Assembly (NCBI GenBank): GCA_016711085.1
Contig: JADJTR010000012.1
Span: 62,001-126,000 of the forward strand
DNA length: 64,000 nucleotides
DNA from: Phyllobacteriaceae bacterium
Lineage (GTDB): Bacteria > Pseudomonadota > Alphaproteobacteria > Rhizobiales > Rhizobiaceae
Direction: 5' to 3'
How positions within the stretch are numbered: position 1 is the stretch's first letter; every line of letters starts with the position of its first letter. Of this stretch, positions 46,400 to 54,437 are shown piece after piece. A model generated the notes under the pieces. That model had not been told where the DNA came from and searched no databases. It saw only the letters and a list, made by a program, of their open reading frames with translations. The position numbers were made by a program, and so were the translations under genes.

Positions 46400-48145
46400 T
46401 CACCGCTTCACCTCCCAGGTCGTGACGCGCTCGCCGGTGGCAGGGTCCTTGCCGTCCTTCAGCTGGATGCCTTGCGCCAGAAGCTCGTCGCGGATGCGGT
46501 CGGCCTCGGCCCAGTTCTTGTCACGGATGAAGGCGAGACGGCGATCAATCAAATTGATAATCGCCTGATTTTTATTCTTTTCGTTCGCAAGAAACTCCAG
46601 AAATGTTAAAATTCGTTTCGTTGACCTTTTACTTACATCTTTTTGATGAGCAATTTCGTTTCTGAGTTTTCTTTCCATTCCAAACAATGATGATCCCTTT
46701 CCAAATTTTTGTACAAACTTAGCAATAGCCTTCAGTGAAGCAAGAAGTTCTGCCTCTGGCCTAAGTCTGCCGCTCTTATAAAAAGGCCTCTTTGATCCAA
46801 GTTTGTAAATATCTTCTTTTTGATCTGCTGACAATTTATTTAGCTCATGCAATAATAAAGCTGCTCTGTCAGATACATAAGAAATGCGCCCTCGATGAAA
46901 ATTAATACCAACTAATTTCGCGTATTTATATATTGTATATATTTCTTTAACAGAGATTTTATCTCTTTTTGCATGCAAATTTATTTGATTAATCAACCCT
47001 GCTGTATCTAAATCATCTTTTAACAATGCATCCAATTCTGAATCTAGGACGGGATCAACTCTTCGTTCAGTGCGCTCATGCGCCGCTTCGGAAAGGCGTT
47101 GGATAATAAACTCCGCCTCCTCCAGCCTCCGCACGCTGAAGTCGATCGGCTCGCGGTAATGCGTCATCAGCATGGCGAGGCGCAGCACCTCGCCCGGCCA
47201 TTTGCGGTCGCCGAACTTTTCCGTGTGCAGCAGTTCGTGGATAGTGACGAAGTTTCCCTCGGACTTCGACATCTTGCGGCCTTCGACCTGCAGGAAGCCG
47301 TTGTGCATCCAGTATTTCGCCATCACCTCCGTCCCATGGGCGCAGCGCGACTGGGCGATCTCGTTCTCGTGGTGCGGGAAGATCAGGTCCAGCCCGCCGC
47401 CATGGATGTCGAAGGTCTCGCCGAGATGATGCTTCGACATGACCGAGCATTCGATGTGCCAGCCGGGCCGGCCATGGATGTCGACGTGTTTCCCATCCGC
47501 GTGGAAATGCCCGTCCCAGCCGGGCTCGTGCGCGGCGGATTCCTTCCACAGCACGAAATCGGCCGGGTTTTTCTTGTGGTCCTTGACCTCGATGCGCGCG
47601 CCCGCCTGCTGTTCGTCGAGCCGGCGTTTGGACAGGCCGCCGTAGTCCGGCATCGAGGCGACGTCGAACAGCACCTCCCTTCCCTCCGGCCCGACGGCGA
47701 CATAGGCGTGGCCCTTGGCGATCAGGCCGTCGATCATCGCCACCATTCCGGGGATGTGCTGCGTGGCGTGCGGCTCGAAGGTCGGCGGCAGGCAGCCGAG
47801 CGCGGCGACATCCTCGTGATACTGCTTTTCGGTCTTCTCGGTGACCTTCGCGATCGCCTCGTTCAACGGCAAGCCGGGATAGTCGCGCAAGGCGCGGGCG
47901 TTTATCTTGTCGTCCACGTCGGTGATGTTGCGGACATAGGTGACATGGTCCGGCCCGTAGAGATGGCGCAGAAGGCGGTACAGCACGTCGAAGACGATTG
48001 CCGGGCGCGCATTGCCGATATGGGCGAAGTCGTAGACCGTCGGGCCGCAGACATACATGCGCACATTCGACGGGTCGGCCGGGACGAACTCCTCCTTCGT
48101 CCGCGTCAGCGTGTTGTAGACTCTCAATCCCCTGAAGGCTCCCAT
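46400..48145 (-). CDS. cysS: Cysteine-tRNA ligase with AT-rich C-terminal segment
   Basis: Charges tRNA-Cys. The catalytic half is standard: MYVCGPTVYDFAHIGNAR (HIGH-type motif and a zinc cysteine), GRPGWHIECSVMS, HHENEIAQS and the GRKMSKSEGNF loop. The C-terminal end (NWAEADRIRDELLAQGIQLKD, TTWEVKR) is also normal. Between them about 170 residues are encoded by AT-rich DNA; they keep a DALR-like start (LLKDDLDTAGL) but add roughly 110 Lys/Asn/Ile-rich residues. Total length is 581 against a usual 460-500. ATG 48145 has GGAAG upstream. Confidence 0.93.
   Translation of the reverse strand: MGAFRGLRVYNTLTRTKEEFVPADPSNVRMYVCGPTVYDFAHIGNARPAIVFDVLYRLLRHLYGPDHVTYVRNITDVDDKINARALRDYPGLPLNEAIAKVTEKTEKQYHEDVAALGCLPPTFEPHATQHIPGMVAMIDGLIAKGHAYVAVGPEGREVLFDVASMPDYGGLSKRRLDEQQAGARIEVKDHKKNPADFVLWKESAAHEPGWDGHFHADGKHVDIHGRPGWHIECSVMSKHHLGETFDIHGGGLDLIFPHHENEIAQSRCAHGTEVMAKYWMHNGFLQVEGRKMSKSEGNFVTIHELLHTEKFGDRKWPGEVLRLAMLMTHYREPIDFSVRRLEEAEFIIQRLSEAAHERTERRVDPVLDSELDALLKDDLDTAGLINQINLHAKRDKISVKEIYTIYKYAKLVGINFHRGRISYVSDRAALLLHELNKLSADQKEDIYKLGSKRPFYKSGRLRPEAELLASLKAIAKFVQKFGKGSSLFGMERKLRNEIAHQKDVSKRSTKRILTFLEFLANEKNKNQAIINLIDRRLAFIRDKNWAEADRIRDELLAQGIQLKDGKDPATGERVTTWEVKR
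46545..47060 (-). other. AT-rich, frame-preserving segment inside cysS
   Basis: By count 46561-47040 is about 33% G+C, whereas flanking cysS is clearly GC-rich. Codons switch to AAA, ATT, TTA and AAT. Both edges are in frame, and the segment starts within the anticodon-binding domain and ends before the conserved C-terminal helix. No terminal repeats, intein motifs or stop codons are seen. It looks like an acquired or divergent domain segment, not a mobile element. Confidence 0.85.
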
Positions 48146-48475
48146 GCGCAATCTTCCCCTGGCCTGCCGGCCGGGGCGTTCCTGCTGCTCTGTCGAGAGG
48201 GCGAAGACGTCCGGGCCAGCGAAGCGCTAGCTGCAAATGCCGATGATCATGATGGCGGCGGCGGACCTCATGAGGCGCTTATCGCTTTCGGCGGGCGCGG
48301 CGTCAAGATGGGGCGGGCGCCCTCTCTCCCCTTGTGTGGTCCGTTAACGCCCCATTCATCGCGATGCCGCTAAATCGTCGGCTCAGGCGCGACAAAGCGG
48401 CGAACGGCCACAATCCGGCCGAAATCGCCCGGCATTCGCCGCGCCTCGCAGAATTCAATCGATTTGGAACCAACC
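48146..48475. other. 330-base intergenic region, cysS to small ORF
   Basis: Divergent promoters for cysS and the 49-residue ORF should lie here. I see a TTAA-N7-TTCA sequence at 48344 (one mismatch from a CtrA site). Apart from that, I see no recognisable RNA gene or protein. Confidence 0.4.
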
Positions 48476-48625
48476 ATGCCGCTGACCTCCTACCAAGCCG
48501 AACGCGAGCGCCTCGCCAAGGAAACGCTGCTTGCGCAATATCGCGCCATCGGACCCGCGGCGATCACGGCGGCGCTGCTGTGCGCGCCGAAGCGCGACGC
48601 CCAGCCGTTGAAAAAGGCGGCTTGA
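48476..48625 (+). CDS. 49-residue basic hypothetical protein
   Basis: MPLTSYQAERERLAKETLLA continues as a helix-rich, basic sequence ending PLKKAA. It is followed 45 bases later by the SH3-like gene. The start has no strong ribosome-binding site. I include it because its amino-acid composition and third-position GC match genuine genes in this genome, but I recognise no family. Confidence 0.45.
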   Translation: MPLTSYQAERERLAKETLLAQYRAIGPAAITAALLCAPKRDAQPLKKAA

Positions 48626-48670
48626 CCGCCTGAACGGCCCGGCGCACCTTCTCCCCTCCGGGAGAGCGCC

Positions 48671-48997
48671 ATGAAAAAACTCATCGCTTTGTCTGTCCTG
48701 CTCGCCGGCCTCGCGCCGGCCTCGCCGTCGCATGCGACCAGCGGGCCTGGCTGCCTTGTCGTGGTCAATGTCGCGTCCTGGGACGCGCTCAACATGCGCA
48801 AGCGCCCCAGCGCCAATTCGCCGGTGGTCGACCGCCTCGTTCCCGGCCAGCACGGCATCATCCATCTCGACGCCGCCTGCCGGCCGAAATCGGTGGAATG
48901 GGGCCAGCGCTGGTGCCCGGTCAGCCACTACAATGGCGACCGCACCACCCATGGCTGGGTCAAGGCCCGTTTCGTGCGCGACAGCGATTGCCCTTAG
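48671..48997 (+). CDS. Exported bacterial SH3-like protein
   Basis: A 108-residue protein with a clear signal peptide (MKKLIALSVLLAGLAPASPS, cleavage about residue 22) and a bacterial SH3 domain: NVASWDALNMRKRPSANSPV, VPGQHGII and HGWVKARFVRD. Three to four cysteines may form disulfides. Such domains often bind cell-wall peptides. GGGAGAG precedes the ATG. It converges with the SRAP gene (6 bases). Confidence 0.82.
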   Translation: MKKLIALSVLLAGLAPASPSHATSGPGCLVVVNVASWDALNMRKRPSANSPVVDRLVPGQHGIIHLDAACRPKSVEWGQRWCPVSHYNGDRTTHGWVKARFVRDSDCP

Positions 48998-49003
48998 GCG
49001 GGA

Positions 49004-49747
49004 TCAAAACAGCGACCCCTGCCCCGTCGCCTTCGCCGGCTTCGGCGTGTCTACGCCCTCGACCGGATGCTGCACATCCGGGCTTGCATTGGCGACCTTG
49101 TTGACCTTGTCCGACACGGGAACCGGCCGGAAAAACCCGGCGCGGGCCGGCTTCAGCAAATCCTCCACCTTTCGGGCGTCGTCGACGAGCGGATCGAGCC
49201 AGCGCGCCCAATCGCCCGGTTCGATCACGACCGGCATGCGGTCGTGAATCGGCGCGATTTCGGCGTTGGCGGCCGTGGTCAGAATGGCGCCGGTGTCGAT
49301 CTCGGAGCCGTCGGGCGCATGCCAGGTCTCCATCAGCGCGCCGAAGGCGACGACGCCGCCTTGCGCCGGGGGAACCCAGAAGGGCTGGCTCTTCCTGCCC
49401 TCCATGCGCCGCCATTCGTAGAAACCCGAGGCAGGGACCAGAGTGCGCCTTCGTTTCATCGCACCGCGGAAGGAATTCTTTTCGGCCGCCGTTTCGGCCC
49501 GCGCGTTGATCAGCAGCGGCAGGTCCTTGGGATCCTTCGCCCATGACGGAATGAAGCCCCAGCGCACCAGCACAGTCTTGCGGTCCGGCCGGTTGGAGCC
49601 GGGTTCCGGCCGCCCGGCCGAGGCGATCATCAGGATCGGTTGCGTCGGCGCGATGTTGTAGCGCGGCGGAAAGTCGTCGAGGTCGTCGACGCCGAACAGC
49701 GCCTCGATGTCTTCCGGAGTAGCCGTCAGGGAGAAACGTCCGCACAT
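49004..49747 (-). CDS. SRAP family abasic-site protein (YedK/HMCES-like)
   Basis: A 247-residue SOS-response-associated peptidase. Cys2 (MCGRFSLT) is the residue that crosslinks to abasic DNA after Met removal. Supporting catalytic residues are the Asn in PRYNIAPTQ, Glu in PASGFYEWR and His in APIHDRMPV. It protects single-stranded DNA abasic sites by covalent linkage. An 80-residue C-terminal extension ends ATGQGSLF. The start at 49747 is fixed by the Met-Cys requirement. Confidence 0.92.
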   Translation of the reverse strand: MCGRFSLTATPEDIEALFGVDDLDDFPPRYNIAPTQPILMIASAGRPEPGSNRPDRKTVLVRWGFIPSWAKDPKDLPLLINARAETAAEKNSFRGAMKRRRTLVPASGFYEWRRMEGRKSQPFWVPPAQGGVVAFGALMETWHAPDGSEIDTGAILTTAANAEIAPIHDRMPVVIEPGDWARWLDPLVDDARKVEDLLKPARAGFFRPVPVSDKVNKVANASPDVQHPVEGVDTPKPAKATGQGSLF

Positions 49748-49820
49748 CAGGCAAGCATTTCCGTCTGGCCGCGGGACGTCAAGGCTTGCGACGCGCCCCG
49801 CCTTCGGCCAAACCTCGGCC

Positions 49821-50243
49821 ATGCGCCGACCGCCAATCATTCCCGCCGTCTCCGTCGTGTTGCGCGATGGCGCGCGTTTCCTGCTGGTCGAACGCGGACG
49901 CGAACCGGCCAAGGGCCAATGGGCGTTTCCGGGCGGAAAAATCCGCATCGGCGAATCGGCCGAGAACGCGGCGCGGCGTGAATTGGCCGAGGAAACCGGC
50001 TTGAACGTCGACGAACTCGAGCCTTTCGACACCTTCGAACTGGCCACGATGCGCGACGGCAAGCCGGTGCTCTATCGCCTGAGCGTTTTTCAATGTTCGC
50101 AGCCGACGGGAGTTCTTCGGGCCGGAGACGACGCCAATACGCTGGGCTGGTTCACGGTCGAAGCCATGGCGACGCTGCCGGCGACGCCGTCGACCATCGC
50201 GGTTGCAACGGCGATCGCCGACGCCTTGCGCACGCCGCAATGA
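49821..50243 (+). CDS. Nudix hydrolase (MutT-like)
   Basis: A 140-residue protein with a complete Nudix box, GGKIRIGESAENAARRELAEE followed by TGL, which binds the divalent metal used to split nucleoside-diphosphate-linked substrates. The preceding LLVERGREPAKGQWAFPG is typical of MutT/ADP-ribose-type members. Substrate not predictable. ATG 49821 was chosen; upstream in-frame sequence is the opposite-strand SRAP region. Confidence 0.88.
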   Translation: MRRPPIIPAVSVVLRDGARFLLVERGREPAKGQWAFPGGKIRIGESAENAARRELAEETGLNVDELEPFDTFELATMRDGKPVLYRLSVFQCSQPTGVLRAGDDANTLGWFTVEAMATLPATPSTIAVATAIADALRTPQ

Positions 50244-50259
50244 TCGGCCAAGAGGCGGC

Positions 50260-50625
50260 ATGCGCCTGATCCACCCGTTTCTCATCATTGTCGCGCTCGC
50301 CGCCGCCTTCCCGGTCCGCGCGACCGAAACCGGCTATGACGAGCGGCTGCTGCGCCTGTCCGAGGTTCTCGGTTCGCTGCATTTCCTGCGCAATTTGTGC
50401 GGCGATCCGGGCAACCAGTGGCGCGAACGCATGGAAGCGATCCTGCTGTCGGAAAACCCCGAGCCGGAGCGGCGCGCGCGCATCATCGCCCGCTTCAACC
50501 GCGGCTATCGCGCCTATGCCCAAGGCTACACCACGTGCACCGACGCGGCCGTGACGGCGATCGACCTCTACATGAAAGAAGGCGAGGCGCTGTCGCGCGA
50601 TATCGTCGCCCGATTCGCCAATTAG
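50260..50625 (+). CDS. TIGR02301-type exported protein
   Basis: A 121-residue protein with a signal peptide (LIHPFLIIVALAAAFPVRAT) followed by a helical domain containing two conserved cysteines (FLRNLCGDPGNQWRERM and GYTTCTDAAV) that could form a disulfide. This matches the rhizobial family TIGR02301, of unknown function. It follows the Nudix gene by 16 bases. A small inverted repeat AGGGTT/AACCCT follows the stop but lacks a T run. Confidence 0.8.
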   Translation: MRLIHPFLIIVALAAAFPVRATETGYDERLLRLSEVLGSLHFLRNLCGDPGNQWRERMEAILLSENPEPERRARIIARFNRGYRAYAQGYTTCTDAAVTAIDLYMKEGEALSRDIVARFAN

Positions 50626-50684
50626 GGTTTTCTTAACCCTGCGGCGAATGGCCAAGGGACTCGCCACAATCGCGTGCTAGTGTG

Positions 50685-50699
50685 TTAATGGGACATTAA
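50685..50699. promoter_or_regulatory. Consensus CtrA box
   Basis: TTAATGGGACATTAA is an exact TTAA-N7-TTAA match to the CtrA cell-cycle regulator site, and it is also an inverted repeat. It lies about 40 bases before the ATG of the following hypothetical gene, a position suited to promoter control. Confidence 0.5.
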
Positions 50700-50736
50700 A
50701 GGCCGCGCGACGGGCGCGGAGCACAGGGTGGAGCCG

Positions 50737-50994
50737 ATGCATCGCACGGCGACGGATATCGATGCGCTGATCCGCGAGGAAAAGCGCCTTGAAGCCATTG
50801 AAAATCATGCGGAAGCCTGGGCCGAAGGCGAAGCCGCCGGAATCGATCCGGACATCATCGCCGAGGCCGCGCTCGCCACAGCGCTCGGGGAATTCGCCCG
50901 CGCATCGGGCGAGGAAGCGGCGCTGGCGCTGGTTGACCGGATGCGCGAGCGGGTGGCGACCGGCGAATTCACCCGACGCAGCGCAATCCACTAG
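50737..50994 (+). CDS. Small acidic hypothetical protein
   Basis: An 85-residue acidic helical protein (RTATDIDALIREEKRLEAIE, AEAALATALGEFARASGEE). No known motif is visible. GGAG precedes ATG 50737; an in-frame GTG at 50728 is an alternative. A perfect CtrA-type box lies upstream. Probably a conserved rhizobial protein, function unknown. Confidence 0.65.
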   Translation: MHRTATDIDALIREEKRLEAIENHAEAWAEGEAAGIDPDIIAEAALATALGEFARASGEEAALALVDRMRERVATGEFTRRSAIH

Positions 50995-51079
50995 GGTTCG
51001 CTTTCCAATGCCATTGACGGCGACCGAGGTTGCCGTTTTGATGCGCGGATCAACGGGGCCAACCTCGGAGGCTTCCCCT

Positions 51080-52184
51080 ATGACCGGTCCCGTTCAAAAG
51101 AAAATGCCGTTTCGCCTGACGTTGTTCGCCGGCGCCGCCTGTATTGCGCTTGGCGGCTTTGCCGCGCCCGCCTGGTCTCTCAGCCAGTTGCAGCCCGCGC
51201 CGACCGCCGAAGAATTGAAAAAGCCGGCCAAACCCGGCCAACCGGGCGAAGGCGGCGGCGTCGACGGCGGCGAGGATGAGGGCGGCGGCGCGCAGCCCAA
51301 ACCACCGGCGGGCGGCCAGCCCAATCCGCCGCCAGCAGGCGGCGGCGGCGCGGAGGACGGCGGCGACGATGGCGGCGGCGGCGCACAACCCGCGCCCCCG
51401 GCCGGCGAACTGCCCAAACCGCCGGCAGGCGGCCAACCCAATCCGCCGCCAGCAGGCGGCGGCGCGGAGGACGGCGGCGACGATGGCGGTAGCGGCGCAC
51501 AACCCGCGCCCCCGGCCGGCGAACTGCCCAAACCGCCGGCAGGCGGCCAGCCCAATCCCCCGCCAGCGGGTGGCGGCGGTGAAGACGGCGGAGAAGACGA
51601 GGGTGGCGCGCAACCTGCTCCCCCGCCGGGCGAACAACCGGCGCCGCCGGCCCCTCCGGGAGGCGGCGACGAAGCCGGCGACCCGGCACGCCCGCCGGTC
51701 GACGAAGGCGGGCCGCTGCCCGAAATTGTCTACGACCTCGAAACCCTGCCGCAACCGGTCAAGCGCATGCGCGAACTGATCGTCGAGGCCTGCAAGACCG
51801 GCGATCCGGAGAAACTGCGACCCCTGATCGGCGCCGGCGAAAGCCGGACCCGACTGGCGCTCGATGACGCCGAGGCCGACCCTGTCGAAATCCTCAAGCA
51901 ATCGTCAGGCGACGGCGAAGGCCAGGAAATCATGGCCATCCTGCTGGAAGTGCTGGAGGCGGGCTACGTTCATCTCGACGCCGGCAAGGACACCGAACTC
52001 TATGTCTGGCCGTATTTCTTCGCGGTGCCGCTGGAAAAACTGACGACGCCGCACGCGTGTCGAGCTGTTCAAGCTGATCACGGCGGGCGATTACGAAGAC
52101 ATGAAGGGCTACGGCGCCTACATCTTCTACCGAGTCGGCATCACGCCGGACGGCAAGTGGGATTTTTTCCTCGCCGGCGATTGA
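51080..52184 (+). CDS. Exported Pro/Gly-rich repeat protein, frameshifted near 3' end
   Basis: A signal peptide (LTLFAGAACIALGGFAAPAWS) leads into about 160 residues of Pro/Gly/Ala/Asp repeats, then a folded C-terminal domain (LPQPVKRMRELIVEACKTGD, DPVEILKQSSGDGEGQEIMA, YVWPYFFAVPLEKL). The frame is lost near 52057: the natural end (VELFKLITAGDYEDMKGYGA, DGKWDFFLAGD) is one frame over and stops at 52184. One extra base in CCGCACGCGTGTCGAG explains it. The C-terminal domain resembles conserved alphaproteobacterial exported proteins of unknown role; the repeats are probably an extended spacer. Confidence 0.75.
51283..51610 (+). repeat. In-frame tandem repeat, period 114 bases
   Basis: Units of 38 codons (QPAPPAGELPKPPAGGQPNP followed by PPAGGGAEDGGDDGG) occur nearly three times with few substitutions, inside the Pro/Gly-rich protein. 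The high identity between units means copy number could vary between strains. Confidence 0.8.
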
Positions 52185-52187
52185 ATC

Positions 52188-53513
52188 CTACCGCAACGCC
52201 TCGGCAAAGCGCACGGGACGGCCCTGCCCCGGCGCAACAATGTCGCCTTCCCACATGACGCGGATACCGCGCACGATCGTGCCTATCGGCCAGCCGGTCA
52301 CCTGTCGGCCGTCATAGGGCGTCCAGCCGGCGCGCGAGCCGGCCTGTTCATTGCTGATCGTTTCGCGCCGTTTCATGTCGACGACGGTGAGATCCGCGTC
52401 ATAGCCGGCGGCGATACGGCCCTTGCCCGCCATGCCGAAAATGCGGTTCGGACCGTGCGAGGTCAGGTCGACAAAGCGCTGCAGCGTCAGGCGGCCGGCG
52501 TTGACGTGATCGAGCATGATCGGCACGAGCGTTTGCACGCCGGTCATGCCCGACGGCGAGGCCGGATAGGGTTTGGCCTTTTCGTCCAGCGCATGCGGGG
52601 CGTGGTCTGAGCCCAGCACATCGACAACGCCGTGGACCAAACCGCGCCAGATGCCGTCGCGATGGCGTGCCGCGCGCACCGGCGGGTTCATCTGGATCAG
52701 CGTGCCCAGACGGGCGTAGTCGTCGGCCGTCAGCGTCAGATGATGCGGCGTCGCCTCCACGGTCGCCACATCCTTGTGCGCAACCAGGAAATCCATCTCC
52801 TCCGCCGTCGATACGTGGAGGACGTGGATGCGGGCGCCGGTTTGCCGGGCGATGCGGACGAGGCGTTCGGTGCATTGCAACGCCGCGATCTCGTCGCGCC
52901 AGACCGGATGAGAGGCCGGATCGCCATGCACGCGCAAGCCTTCGCGCTGGCGCAGGCGGAACTCGTCCTCGGAATGGAAGGCGGCGCGCCGGCGGGTGTT
53001 CCGCAGGATAGCGGCGACGCCCTCGTCGTCTTCAACCAGAAGGTCGCCGGTCGACGACCCCATGAACACCTTGATGCCGGCTGCGCCCGGAAGGCGCTCC
53101 AGTTCGCCGGCGATGGCGGCGTTGTCGCGCGTGCCGCCGACCCAAAACGCGAAATCGCTATGCATGCGGTTGGTCGCGCGGGCCACCTTGTCGGCGAGCG
53201 CGGTTTCCGAAGTTGTCAGCGGCTTGGTGTTGGGCATTTCGAAAACGGCGGTGACGCCGCCGAGTACGGCGGCGCGCGAACCGGTTTCAAGGTCTTCCTT
53301 GTGTTCGAGACCGGGCTCGCGGAAATGGACCTGGCTGTCGACAACCCCCGGCAGGATATGCAGGCCGTGACAGTCGATGGTTTCGCCGGCGCCGGCCCGG
53401 CCCAGATCGCCGATTTCGGCGATACGCCCGCCGACAATGCCGATATCGCGCGCACCCTCGCCGTCATGGTTGACGACGACGCCGCCCTTCAGCACAGAAT
53501 CGAAAACCGCCAT
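52188..53513 (-). CDS. pyrC: Dihydroorotase (class I)
   Basis: A 441-residue amidohydrolase that cyclises carbamoyl aspartate in pyrimidine synthesis. Motifs: LPGVVDSQVHFREPGLEHKE cut at the first metal site, FEMPNT, VLHVSTAEEM (metal-binding His), and GSDHAPH with the catalytic aspartate. The first histidine of the usual HxH pair is Gln (DSQVHF), which may be normal in this subgroup. An allantoinase-type relative cannot be excluded by sequence alone. It converges with the Pro/Gly-rich gene and is divergent from ygfZ. Confidence 0.85.
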   Translation of the reverse strand: MAVFDSVLKGGVVVNHDGEGARDIGIVGGRIAEIGDLGRAGAGETIDCHGLHILPGVVDSQVHFREPGLEHKEDLETGSRAAVLGGVTAVFEMPNTKPLTTSETALADKVARATNRMHSDFAFWVGGTRDNAAIAGELERLPGAAGIKVFMGSSTGDLLVEDDEGVAAILRNTRRRAAFHSEDEFRLRQREGLRVHGDPASHPVWRDEIAALQCTERLVRIARQTGARIHVLHVSTAEEMDFLVAHKDVATVEATPHHLTLTADDYARLGTLIQMNPPVRAARHRDGIWRGLVHGVVDVLGSDHAPHALDEKAKPYPASPSGMTGVQTLVPIMLDHVNAGRLTLQRFVDLTSHGPNRIFGMAGKGRIAAGYDADLTVVDMKRRETISNEQAGSRAGWTPYDGRQVTGWPIGTIVRGIRVMWEGDIVAPGQGRPVRFAEALR

Positions 53514-53582
53514 GACCGCTCCTTGCCGCGCGCCCGACCGCGGCTTACCTAGTCGAACGGAACAATGAAGGCGAGGATTTTC

Positions 53583-54437
53583 ATGCCGACCGTTCGACTT
53601 GAGGACCGCGCCTTGATCCGCGTAACCGGCGAGGACGCCGGGACTTTCCTGCACGGCCTTGTCACCACCGACATTTCCGGCCTGCCGCAAAGCCTGGCTC
53701 GCCCCGGCGCATTGCTGACGCCGCAGGGCAAAATCCTGTTCGACTTCCTTGTTTTTCGCGCCGAAAGCGGCTTCTTTCTCGACACGCGCGCTGAGACGGC
53801 AAATGACCTGGCCAAGCGCCTCAAACTTTTCCGCATGCGGGCCAAGGCCGAAATTTCCGAGCCGGAACAAAGCATTGTCGCGGTTGGATGGGATGGCGAT
53901 TCCGCCGCTTCGCGCGATGAATCAGGCCGCGTTGTCGACGGTCGTTTTGACGTTGCGGTAACGCGCAGCTTTGGCGCGACAGCGGAAGCCGCCAATGCGC
54001 CGCGCACCCTCTGGGACGCGTTGCGCATTGTCCATGGCGTCGCCGAACTCGGCCCCGACTACCCGGCTTCGGATGCGTTTCCCCATGACGTGAATTTCGA
54101 CCAGACCGGCGGCGTGTCGTTCCGCAAGGGTTGTTATGTCGGGCAGGAGGTGGTGTCGCGCATGCAACACCGCGGCACGGCGCGCAAACGGGTGCTGATC
54201 GCATCGGGAGCCAATGTTCTGGAACCCGGCGTCGATATTTTCGCCGGCGGGCGGGTCTGCGGCCGCCTCGGTACCGCCGCCGGCAGCCGGGCGCTGGCGA
54301 TCGCCCGGCTCGACCGGGTGAAAGCGGCGATGGATGCCGGCGCGGCGATCACGGCAGACGGCGTCGATATCGCGCTGACGCTGCCGCCCGGCGTCACCTT
54401 TGGCTGGCCGGACGCGACGTCGGCGGGCGAGGAGTGA
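53583..54437 (+). CDS. ygfZ: YgfZ/GcvT folate-binding protein
   Basis: A 284-residue protein of the tetrahydrofolate-binding YgfZ group, which supports iron-sulfur enzyme maturation or repair. The diagnostic motif KGCYVGQEVVSRMQHRGTAR is intact, including the conserved cysteine. The N-terminus reads VRLEDRALIRVTGEDAGTFL. ATG 53583 was chosen because GAGGA lies upstream; ATG 53565 lacks a site. It shares one base with the next gene (TGATG). Confidence 0.92.
   Translation: MPTVRLEDRALIRVTGEDAGTFLHGLVTTDISGLPQSLARPGALLTPQGKILFDFLVFRAESGFFLDTRAETANDLAKRLKLFRMRAKAEISEPEQSIVAVGWDGDSAASRDESGRVVDGRFDVAVTRSFGATAEAANAPRTLWDALRIVHGVAELGPDYPASDAFPHDVNFDQTGGVSFRKGCYVGQEVVSRMQHRGTARKRVLIASGANVLEPGVDIFAGGRVCGRLGTAAGSRALAIARLDRVKAAMDAGAAITADGVDIALTLPPGVTFGWPDATSAGEE

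Noticed and set aside
46545..47060. Intein or mobile intron as explanation of the cysS AT-rich segment
   Set aside because: No intein splice-junction residues or endonuclease motifs, no intron-like ends, and the segment starts with sequence homologous to the CysS anticodon-binding domain.
48334..48633. 99-codon plus-strand frame overlapping the 49-residue ORF
   Set aside because: Its codon use and composition are poor (arginine-rich), and the shorter frame has a better third-position pattern.
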